Notes under the pieces: generated by a model
Told to the model about the DNA's origin: nothing
Seen by the model: the letters and a program-made list of their open reading frames with translations, nothing else
The model's database searches: none
In this document: positions 52,718 through 59,527 of the stretch, one piece after another
How positions within the stretch are numbered: the first letter of the stretch is position 1
Layout: the number at the start of each line of letters is the position of its first letter
Assembly (NCBI GenBank): GCA_004297625.1
Contig: SCTY01000010.1
Location: 1 to 64,000, forward strand
DNA: 64,000 nucleotides
Source of the DNA: Betaproteobacteria bacterium
GTDB lineage: Bacteria; Pseudomonadota; Gammaproteobacteria; Burkholderiales; SG8-39
Direction of reading: 5' to 3'
Program-made: the position numbers and the translations under genes

Positions 52718-53095
52718 ATGAGACTGACGAAATTAGTGTTTCTAGCCTCGGCGATGGCGCTCGCCGTCAGCGGCGCGTACGCCGCCGACAAGCAAGCCAA
52801 AGCGAAGGACGCCGAGCCCGGCTTCAACAACCTCGACAAGAACCACGATGGCTACGTGAGCCGCTCCGAGGCGGCCGCCGACAAGGACCTGATGAGAAAA
52901 TTCAAGGAAGCCGACGGCAACAATGACGGCAAGCTGAGCCGCGCCGAATATCTCATGGTCAAGGGCAAGAAAGACGTGAGCAAGGCCGCGGAAAAGGTCA
53001 AGGAGGCCGGGCGCGACGTGAAGAACAAGGTGTCGCGCAACAAGTCGGAGTCGAGCTCGAGCGCCGGCGGCACGAGCAGCAGCACCCCGAAGTAG
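52718..53095 (+). CDS. Secreted EF-hand calcium-binding protein
   Basis: 125 aa. Signal peptide (VFLASAMALAVSGAYAAD), EF loops DKNHDGYVSRSEA and DGNNDGKLSRAEY, then a Lys/Ser-rich helix and the tail SSSSAGGTSSSTPK. It shares plan, loop spacing and tail motif with the protein at 37002-37328; the pair are paralogs 15 kb apart. AGGAG precedes the ATG. The stop TAG directly abuts the opposing glnS stop. Confidence 0.86.
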   Translation: MRLTKLVFLASAMALAVSGAYAADKQAKAKDAEPGFNNLDKNHDGYVSRSEAAADKDLMRKFKEADGNNDGKLSRAEYLMVKGKKDVSKAAEKVKEAGRDVKNKVSRNKSESSSSAGGTSSSTPK

Positions 53096-54730
53096 CTAAG
53101 GCTTCGTCCAGGAGTCGCGCAGCGTCACGGTACGGTTGAAGCCGTCGCGATCGGCGACGAAGTAGCCGTGACGCTCGAACTGGAAGCGCTCGCCCGGCCG
53201 CGCCGCGCGCAGGCCGGGCTCGAGCTGCGCGATGAGGGTTCGCTTCGACTCGGGGTTGATGTCCTCGAGGAAGTCGCGCTCGGCCCCCGGGTTCGCGGCC
53301 TTGAAGAGCCGGTCGTAGAGGTGCACCGGCGCGGCGTGCGCGTGCTGCGCGCTCACCCAGTGGATATTGCCTTTGACTTTGTAGTTGTCGGCGCCCGGCG
53401 TGCCTGACTTCGAGTCGGGGTAGTAGGTGCAGCGCACTGCGCCGTTCTCCATTCCAAGGCATTTCACCACGTAGCCATAGCGCAGGCGCACTTCGTTGCC
53501 GGGAAAGAGCCTGAAATAGCCCTTGGGCGGCTGCGCCTGGAAGTCGTCGCGCTCGATCCACAGCTCGCGGGTGAAAGGCACCTCGCGCTTTCCCCAGTCG
53601 GGCTTCTGCGGATGGTTGGGCACCGAGGCGAGGTCCTGCGCGCCCTCGGGGAAGTTGTCGATCACGAGCCTGACCGGATCGAGCACCGCCATGCGGCGCG
53701 GCGCCACCTCGTTCAGGTGCCGGCGCATGCATTCCTCGAGCACGCCGAGCTCGATGAGCTGGTTCGCCTTCGACACGCCGATCTGCTCGGCAAACGCGCG
53801 GAAGCCCTCGGGCGTGTAGCCGCGCCGCCGGGCGCCGGCGAGCGTCGGCAAGCGCGGGTCGTCCCAGCCCGCGACGTGGCCGTCTTCCACGAGCTGAATG
53901 AGCCGGCGTTTGCTCAGGACGACATAGGTCAGGTTGAGGCGCGCAAACTCGATCTGCCTCGGCAGCGGGCGCTCGAGCAGGCCGCCCTCGGCGAGGCGCT
54001 CGAGCAGCCAGTCGTAGAAAGGCCGCTGGTCCTCGAACTCCAGGGTGCAGAGCGAGTGGGTGACGCGCTCCACCGCGTCCTCGATGGGATGCGCGTAGGT
54101 GTACATCGGATAGACGCACCACTTCCCGCCGGTGCGGTGGTGCTCCGCGTGCTTGATCCGGTACAGCACCGGATCGCGCAGGTTGATGTTCGGCGAGGCC
54201 ATGTCGATCTTGGCGCGCAGCACGTGGGCGCCGTCCGGAAAAGCGCCTTCCTTCATGGCTTTGAACAGCTCCAGGTTCTCGGCCGGGCTGCGGTCGCGGA
54301 AGCGGGAATTCGTGCCGGGCTCGGTGAGCGTGCCGCGGCTCGCGCGCATCTCCTCGGCGCTCTGGCTGTCCACGTAGGCGAGGCCGCGCTCGATGAGGTG
54401 CCCGGCGGCCCGGTACATGAAGTCGAAGTAGTCGCTGGCAAAGAGCGGCGTCTGGAAATCAAAACCTAGCCACTTCACCGCGTCCATGATCGCGTCGACG
54501 TACTCCTGCTCCTCCTTTTCGGGGTTGGTGTCGTCGAAGCGCAGGTTGCAGCGGCCGCCGTATTGCTGCGGCAGCCCGAAGTTCAGGCAGATCGACTTGG
54601 CGTGGCCGAAATGCAGGTACCCGTTCGGTTCCGGCGGAAAACGGGTGACAATCTCCTGGTGCTTGCCCGAGGCGAGATCGGCCTCGATGATCTGGCGGAT
54701 GAAATTCGACGAGGAGGGGGCGCGCTCCAT
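53096..54730 (-). CDS. glnS: Glutaminyl-tRNA synthetase
   Basis: 544 aa. The HIGH-type motif lies in FPPEPNGYLHFGHAKS (about 27-42) and the KMSKS-type loop in VVLSKRRLIQLV (about 260-271). The class Ic beta-barrel anticodon-binding domains follow (RLRYGYVVKCLG, FQFERHGYFVADRD). It charges tRNA-Gln. Two starts are possible: 54730 or 54754 (adds MNTPSFFI). Both put the start inside the divergent Bug gene, so no ordinary promoter region exists between the two. Confidence 0.96.
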   Translation of the reverse strand: MERAPSSSNFIRQIIEADLASGKHQEIVTRFPPEPNGYLHFGHAKSICLNFGLPQQYGGRCNLRFDDTNPEKEEQEYVDAIMDAVKWLGFDFQTPLFASDYFDFMYRAAGHLIERGLAYVDSQSAEEMRASRGTLTEPGTNSRFRDRSPAENLELFKAMKEGAFPDGAHVLRAKIDMASPNINLRDPVLYRIKHAEHHRTGGKWCVYPMYTYAHPIEDAVERVTHSLCTLEFEDQRPFYDWLLERLAEGGLLERPLPRQIEFARLNLTYVVLSKRRLIQLVEDGHVAGWDDPRLPTLAGARRRGYTPEGFRAFAEQIGVSKANQLIELGVLEECMRRHLNEVAPRRMAVLDPVRLVIDNFPEGAQDLASVPNHPQKPDWGKREVPFTRELWIERDDFQAQPPKGYFRLFPGNEVRLRYGYVVKCLGMENGAVRCTYYPDSKSGTPGADNYKVKGNIHWVSAQHAHAAPVHLYDRLFKAANPGAERDFLEDINPESKRTLIAQLEPGLRAARPGERFQFERHGYFVADRDGFNRTVTLRDSWTKP

Positions 54731-55691
54731 GATGAAAAAGCTCGGTGTATTCATAATTTTACAGTGCGTGCTGCTGGGCCTTGCGGGCGCGCAGAACTTT
54801 CCCTCGAAACCGCTGCGCATCCTGGTGCCGAGCCCGGCGGGCAGCTCGCCCGACATCCGCGCGCGCCAGATTGCCGCCAAGCTGACGCAGGCGTTCGGCC
54901 AGCCGGTGGTCGTCGAGAACCGCCCCGGCGGCGCCGGGCTCATCGCCGCGCGCGAGGCCGCAAGCGCGGCGCCCGACGGCTACACCATGCTCCTCGCGCT
55001 CATCAACAACGCCATCGGCGACGTCTTCAAGCCCGATCCGTGCTGCCGCCTGAACCAGGAGCTGGTGCCGGTCTCGCGCTTCACCATGACGCCGCTCGTG
55101 ATGGTCGTGCATCCCTCGCTGAAGGTACGCACGCTCGTGGAGTACGTGCAGCTGGCGAAATCCAGGCCCGGCGGCCTGACCTATGCGTCTTCGGGCCCGG
55201 GAAGCATCAACCAGCTGGTAGGCGAGTGGCTCAAGAGCGAGACCGGCTCCCAGATCACCGAGGTGCCGTACAAGGCGGTGAACGCGGAGCTGCCGGATGT
55301 CATCGCCGGCAGGGTGTTGACTGCATTCGTCGTCCCTCAGGTCATCATCAGCGCGGTGAAATCCGAGAAGCTGAACGCGCTCGCGGTGCTCGGACCGGGG
55401 CGCCTCGATGTGCTGCCCGGTGTGCCGACGACCGCGCAGGCCGGGCTGCCGGTCCTGCAGGCGATCGTGTGGAACGGCATCTTCGTTCCCGCCGGCACGC
55501 CGCAGCCGGTCGTCCAGGCGCTGCATCGCGAGGTGGTGCGGGCCTACAACGCGCCGGACATCAAGCAGCAGGTGACAAACACCGGGTCCTACGTTGCCGG
55601 CGACACTCCCGGCGAATTCGCGGCCTTCATCCGTGCCGAGGAGGAGAAGTGGGCGAAGGTGATCCGCGAGGCGAAGATCCAGCCCGAGTGA
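54729..55691 (+). CDS. Bug/TctC-family periplasmic solute-binding protein
   Basis: 320 aa. Signal peptide MMKKLGVFIILQCVLLGLAG, then FPSKPLRILVPSPAGSSPD (about 24-42), GQPVVVENRPGGAGLIA and PDGYTMLLAL, the fixed motifs of the Bug family. It ends with EEEKWAKVIREAKIQPE. Bug proteins bind dicarboxylates, aromatic acids or nicotinate-like ligands. No tctA/tctB permease genes are present, as is usual for the orphan Bug sets of Burkholderiales. GAGGAGGGGG lies eight bases before the ATG. Confidence 0.93.
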   Translation: MMKKLGVFIILQCVLLGLAGAQNFPSKPLRILVPSPAGSSPDIRARQIAAKLTQAFGQPVVVENRPGGAGLIAAREAASAAPDGYTMLLALINNAIGDVFKPDPCCRLNQELVPVSRFTMTPLVMVVHPSLKVRTLVEYVQLAKSRPGGLTYASSGPGSINQLVGEWLKSETGSQITEVPYKAVNAELPDVIAGRVLTAFVVPQVIISAVKSEKLNALAVLGPGRLDVLPGVPTTAQAGLPVLQAIVWNGIFVPAGTPQPVVQALHREVVRAYNAPDIKQQVTNTGSYVAGDTPGEFAAFIRAEEEKWAKVIREAKIQPE

Positions 55692-55766
55692 AGGAATTCG
55701 GGGTCAGGGTCTTAATTATTATTAGCTACGCGTCGCCAATAATTAAGACCCTGACCCCGAATTCCT
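55692..55766. repeat. Long palindrome of the GGGGTCAG family between convergent genes
   Basis: Two perfect 29-base arms (55692-55720 and 55738-55766) around a 17-base loop containing TAGCTACGCG. It is a close copy of 28347-28418, but where that copy has GTCAGAGTC in the left arm this has GTCAGGGTC, and the right arm carries the matching change. The hairpin is therefore preserved by paired substitutions. It fills the gap between the Bug stop and the opposing kinase stop. Confidence 0.85.
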
Positions 55767-57534
55767 ACTTGCGAGCGACCTTCTCGAAGTCGTCGTCGGC
55801 GCCCAGCATGTAGCGCGCGAGGTCGTCGACCGCGTCGTCGAACTGCTGCGGCGTGAGGCGGTAGCCGACGCGCCCGAGCCGGCGCACGTTGGTGAGCTCG
55901 ACGCTCACCACGAAGTTGTCGTAGTCGGCGCGCACGTTGATCTCGCAGGGCAGCGAGCCGGTGACGGTGAACTCGGCGCGCGTCGCCTTGCCGAAATCGT
56001 TCTTCGCCTCCACGCGCTGCTGGAAAGCCACCTTCATGAAGCCGAGGTACTCCTCGCAGCGGCGGATGTCGTCGCCGAGCACGCGGGCTTTTGCCGGCTG
56101 CGCGGGCGTGATGCGGTAGCGGATGAATACGTGGTCGCACACGTCCTTGCCGTCGATGCGGCGCGGGCGGCTGTCGACGAACGCCTGCGAGAGGCTCACG
56201 GAAGGCAGCTTGCCGAGATAGATGAACTCGTAGGGCTGCTCGGAAGTCGGGTTCACCGCGTTCAGCTCTTTCGCCAGCTCGGCGAGATACTGGAAGGCGC
56301 CGCGCATGCTGGTGTCGAGCGCGGCGATCGCCCGCGCGCGCACCACCTCGGGATTTTCGCGCGCCGGCTGCAATGCCGCCTGCTTGCGCAGCAGCTCGAG
56401 CGCCGCCCGGCGCTTGGTCGCCCCGGGATCGGTCGCCGCGGCGATTGCCGCCTCGCGCGTGCGCTCGAACTCGTCGCGCTTGCGCGCCTCGGCCTCGCCC
56501 CAGCGGCGCACCTCCTCTTCCTTGCGCAGGCGCGCCTCCTCCTCGGCGCGCAGGCGCGCCTGCTCCTCGCGGTCGTATTTCTCGACGAACTTGTCGAGAT
56601 CGGTGATGAGCTGCGTGCGCAGCGCCTCGTCCTGCGGGGCGCGCGCGGGCTGCGTGCCGAGCGCGACGGTTTTTTCGTAAGCGGTGGACGAAGCGGCCGC
56701 GGTGGACGGCTCGCCGCTGATCTTGCGCAGATCGGCGGCCATCTCGCCCGCGCTCTGATAGCGGTCGGCCGGTTTCTTCGCGAGCGCCCGGTCGACGACG
56801 CGCTCGAACGCCTCGGGGATCTGCGGATCGACCTTGCGCAGCGGCGTATGCGGGGTGCCGGCGATGCGGTTCATGAGCGCAAAGACCGTAGTGTCCTGCG
56901 ATTCCTCGAAGGGCGTGCGCCGCGTGAGCGCCTCGTAGAGCACCACGCCGAGCGAAAAAATGTCCGAGCGCCCGTCGATCGGCTGCCCGAGCACCTGCTC
57001 CGGCGACATGTAGCGCGGCGAGCCGAGCGCGGTCCCGGTCTGCGTCATGGTCGAGGAGGGCATGTACGCCACGCCGAAGTCCGTGAGCTTCGCGCGCCCG
57101 GCGTTGTCGATCATGATGTTCGCGGGCTTCACGTCCCGGTGCACGATCTTGAAGCGGTGCGCGTGCTCGAGGGCGTCGGCGACCTGCGCGATGAGGCGCG
57201 CGACCGTCTTGAACGCGAGGCGCTGGGGGTGGCGCAGCACCTGCTGCAGCGAATGCCCCTGGAGCAGCTCCATGGCCATGTAGGCCATGCCGTCCTGCTC
57301 GCCGACGTCGTAGATGGTGACGATGTTGGGGTGGTTGAGGCGCCCCGCGGAGCGCGCCTCGCGGACGAAGCGCTCGCGCACCTCGGCCATCACTTCCTGG
57401 GGCAGGTTCGGCAGCAGCGTCTTGATCGCCACCTCGCGGTCGATCATCGGGTCCTGCGCGCGATACACCGCGCCCATCGCTCCGCGGCCAAGTTCCCCGA
57501 GAATCTTGTAACGGCCCAGCGTCCTTAGTTCCAC
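55765..57534 (-). CDS. Eukaryotic-type serine/threonine protein kinase
   Basis: 589 aa. Kinase domain in residues 1-265: GRGAMGAVYRA (15-25), ATP Lys in VAIKTLLP, HRDVKPANIM (about 132-141), DFGVAYMPSS (about 152-161), SPRYMSPEQVLG. Then come a linker, a long charged coiled coil (about 305-370, EEQARLRAEEEARLRKEEE) and a C-terminal alpha/beta-like region of about 200 residues with no named family. There is no membrane helix, so it is cytoplasmic. No cognate PP2C phosphatase or FHA gene lies nearby. Confidence 0.93.
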   Translation of the reverse strand: MELRTLGRYKILGELGRGAMGAVYRAQDPMIDREVAIKTLLPNLPQEVMAEVRERFVREARSAGRLNHPNIVTIYDVGEQDGMAYMAMELLQGHSLQQVLRHPQRLAFKTVARLIAQVADALEHAHRFKIVHRDVKPANIMIDNAGRAKLTDFGVAYMPSSTMTQTGTALGSPRYMSPEQVLGQPIDGRSDIFSLGVVLYEALTRRTPFEESQDTTVFALMNRIAGTPHTPLRKVDPQIPEAFERVVDRALAKKPADRYQSAGEMAADLRKISGEPSTAAASSTAYEKTVALGTQPARAPQDEALRTQLITDLDKFVEKYDREEQARLRAEEEARLRKEEEVRRWGEAEARKRDEFERTREAAIAAATDPGATKRRAALELLRKQAALQPARENPEVVRARAIAALDTSMRGAFQYLAELAKELNAVNPTSEQPYEFIYLGKLPSVSLSQAFVDSRPRRIDGKDVCDHVFIRYRITPAQPAKARVLGDDIRRCEEYLGFMKVAFQQRVEAKNDFGKATRAEFTVTGSLPCEINVRADYDNFVVSVELTNVRRLGRVGYRLTPQQFDDAVDDLARYMLGADDDFEKVARK

Positions 57535-57662
57535 CTGCGCCAGCCTGGTTATGGTTCGCGAAACATTCTACCTTGGCGTAGGACCTTCGACCCATGAAGC
57601 GCGGCCCCGGCGCGGCCATCGGACGTAACTTGTCAAACTTACAGTGGGCGCAAGGAACCGAT

Positions 57663-58172
57663 ATGGGCTCTCGCCTCTTGCCGCGCACGCTGCCGGAATT
57701 GTTCTCGTACTCCCTCGCCATCGAGCGCGAGGCGACCAAGCGCTACGCCGAGCTCGAGCGCTTCCTGCGCGACGCCGGCGCGGAGCATGTCGCCGACGAA
57801 TTCGAGGGAATCGGCCACGAAGAGCGCGAGCAGTACGAGATCATTGCGCTCGGAACGTCGGGCCGCGATCTGCCGCAGCTCGCCGGCTGGGAGCTCTCGT
57901 GGCACTTCGCCGCGTGCGCGGTGGAAAAGCGCGCGCCGCGCAGCGTCCGGCAGGCGATCGCGATGGCGCTCGCGCTGGAGCGCCGCACGCAGGCCTTCTA
58001 CAACGATGTCGCTGAAAACGCGCCGCGCGACGCGGTGCGCGCTTTCGCCGCGGAGATGGCGAACGACGAGCAGCGCCATATCCGGCGCCTGGAGATTCTC
58101 CTCGAGCGCGAGCCCGACCCGGCGGATCTGGAGCTGGCGGACGGGTTGCCGCCGGCGCGCGACGCCGGCTAG
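57663..58172 (+). CDS. Ferritin-like (rubrerythrin-type) domain protein
   Basis: 169 aa, four-helix bundle. The diiron pattern is visible: AIEREATKRYAELERFLRDA (about 19-38), HEEREQYEII (about 54-63), ALERRTQAFYNDVAENAPR (about 102-120) and ANDEQRHIRRLE (about 131-142). AAGGA precedes the ATG. Such proteins store iron or reduce peroxide. The stop overlaps the opposing gene in CTAG. The 128 bases between it and the kinase gene hold the two divergent promoters, but no clear boxes. Confidence 0.84.
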   Translation: MGSRLLPRTLPELFSYSLAIEREATKRYAELERFLRDAGAEHVADEFEGIGHEEREQYEIIALGTSGRDLPQLAGWELSWHFAACAVEKRAPRSVRQAIAMALALERRTQAFYNDVAENAPRDAVRAFAAEMANDEQRHIRRLEILLEREPDPADLELADGLPPARDAG

Positions 58173-58738
58173 CTCTTGAAGACCCACTCGCCGTCGCCGC
58201 GGCGGCAGGCCACGCCGTTGACCGTGCGCCTGTTCTTTCCGGTGGTCACGACGGTGTTGAACTCGCGGCAGGGCGTTCTGCCCGACGTGAACGCGCCCGT
58301 CGGCGTCATGCGGTAGTTGACCCCGGTCGCCTGGTTGGTCCACACCACGGTCTGGTTTACCGCGGCGAGCTCGAGCGCGTGCCCCATGCAGCCGCGGTCC
58401 GCGTCGTCGAGCTCTTTGCCGATGGTCGCGCCGACCACCGCGCCGAGCGCCGTGCCGATGATGATGGCGATCGGCCGGTTCTCCCCTCGGGTGCTGTTGG
58501 CGCCGATCACGCCGCCCACCGCGCCGCCGAGCACCGCGCCGACCGCGGCGGTGTTGCAGCGGCCGTCGAGAATGCCGTAGTCCTTCTCCCATTTCCTGCC
58601 GGTATAGCCGACGTAGTTAGGATCGTTCTTCTTGCGCCAGCCGTGCGCCGGAGCCCAAGGCGGCGGATCGGCGGGCGACGGCACCGGAATGAACGTCAGG
58701 GAAACGAGCGCGGCGAGGAGGATGGGGGTCTTTTTCAT
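58169..58738 (-). CDS. Glycine-zipper outer-envelope protein (17-kDa surface antigen-like)
   Basis: 189 aa. A signal peptide is followed by the HGWRKKNDPNYVGYTGRKW segment. The glycine zipper GAVLGGAVGGVIGANS and IGTALGAVVGATIGKELDD (about 66-111) is typical of the Rickettsia 17-kDa/SlyB-like family. A C-terminal domain with TVNGVACRRGDGEWVF carries several Cys. No lipobox Cys is obvious, so it may be secreted rather than a lipoprotein. Confidence 0.85.
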   Translation of the reverse strand: MKKTPILLAALVSLTFIPVPSPADPPPWAPAHGWRKKNDPNYVGYTGRKWEKDYGILDGRCNTAAVGAVLGGAVGGVIGANSTRGENRPIAIIIGTALGAVVGATIGKELDDADRGCMGHALELAAVNQTVVWTNQATGVNYRMTPTGAFTSGRTPCREFNTVVTTGKNRRTVNGVACRRGDGEWVFKS

Positions 58739-58763
58739 GACCCCAAAGTTTAGTCCTTTCGGA

Positions 58764-58976
58764 CTAATAGGTACTGATGCGCCGCGTCTTCGCCGTGAAC
58801 TTCGTCACGGCCGAGCCCTCCAGCAGCTTTTCCGTCTGGGCCACGATCTTCCGCGCCGTGGCGGCTCGATCTCGACGCTGCGCTCCCCGGTGCGGGCGAA
58901 AAGGATCACCCCGCTATCGAACTTCCCGTAGGACTCGAGCTTGATCCCCATGTTCTCGAGCGCGCGCCGACGCCCT
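58764..58976 (-). pseudogene. Frameshifted 3' remnant of an unidentified gene
   Basis: On the minus strand MGIKLESYGKFDSGVILFAR and TGERSVEIEPP read sensibly. One frame over, ATARKIVAQTEKLLEGSAVT and KFTAKTRRISTY continue, ending at TAG 58764-58766. A further frame break lies upstream, near 58970 (AHKEG before ALENMGIK). The family is not recognised. It fills the space between the glycine-zipper gene start and the thioredoxin gene stop. Confidence 0.5.
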
Positions 58977-59034
58977 CCTTGTGCGCGCCACGCCCCAAAC
59001 TGCCGCAGCGCGCGCGAACGCTCTATCGGCGGCG

Positions 59035-59505
59035 CTAGTTCGTCAGGTCCACGCCGGCGCGCGCCACCGTGGCGGCGTCGAGCGCGGCGCTGAAGCGATC
59101 GGGCTGCAGGTAGCCGTCGATGCGCGCCGCCACGGCGCCTTTTTCGTCGAAGAACACGAGCGTCGGCGTGTAGCGGACCTTCAGGAGCGCGGCGAGCTGC
59201 TTTTCGGTCATCTTCCGGCCGTCGGTCCAGGTCACCTCGCGATCGCTGAAGATGTCGATGTCCACCGAGCTGAAATGCCGGCGCATCTTCGCGACGATCT
59301 TCGGGTCGCGGAAGTTCACGGTGACGAGCTTCTCGCAGTAAGGGCAGCCGTCCTGGTGAAAATAGATCATCAGGCGCTTGCCTTCGCGCGCCGCGTCGGC
59401 GAGGTCCTCGCGGATGTCGAGGAACGACAGCGTGAACCACTGCGGCACCTCCTGCGCCGGCGAGGGCAGCGTAAAAAAAGCGAGCGCGAGAAGCAGCCAT
59501 CTCAT
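59035..59505 (-). CDS. Periplasmic thioredoxin-family protein
   Basis: 156 aa. A signal peptide (MRWLLLALAFFTLPSPAQ) precedes a thioredoxin fold with the redox pair in QDGCPYCEKLV (CPYC, about 53-56), as in SoxW-like and DsbE-related reductases. The cis-Pro lies in VRYTPTLVFFDEKG. It should reduce or isomerise disulfides outside the cytoplasm. It is divergent, with 22 bases between, from the FtsX-type permease. Confidence 0.87.
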   Translation of the reverse strand: MRWLLLALAFFTLPSPAQEVPQWFTLSFLDIREDLADAAREGKRLMIYFHQDGCPYCEKLVTVNFRDPKIVAKMRRHFSSVDIDIFSDREVTWTDGRKMTEKQLAALLKVRYTPTLVFFDEKGAVAARIDGYLQPDRFSAALDAATVARAGVDLTN

Positions 59506-59527
59506 CGGTGCCAGTATATTAGCTTCG

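Noticed and set aside
56131..57528. A 465-codon plus-strand open frame opposite the Ser/Thr kinase
   Set aside because: The kinase has every catalytic motif on the other strand; the opposing frame is Arg/Ala/Leu/Val-rich noise.
58750..58767. Stem TTAGTCC-TTTC-GGACTAA as a terminator
   Set aside because: Seven base pairs with no following T run. It lies upstream of the glycine-zipper gene and overlaps the remnant's stop, so its role is unclear.
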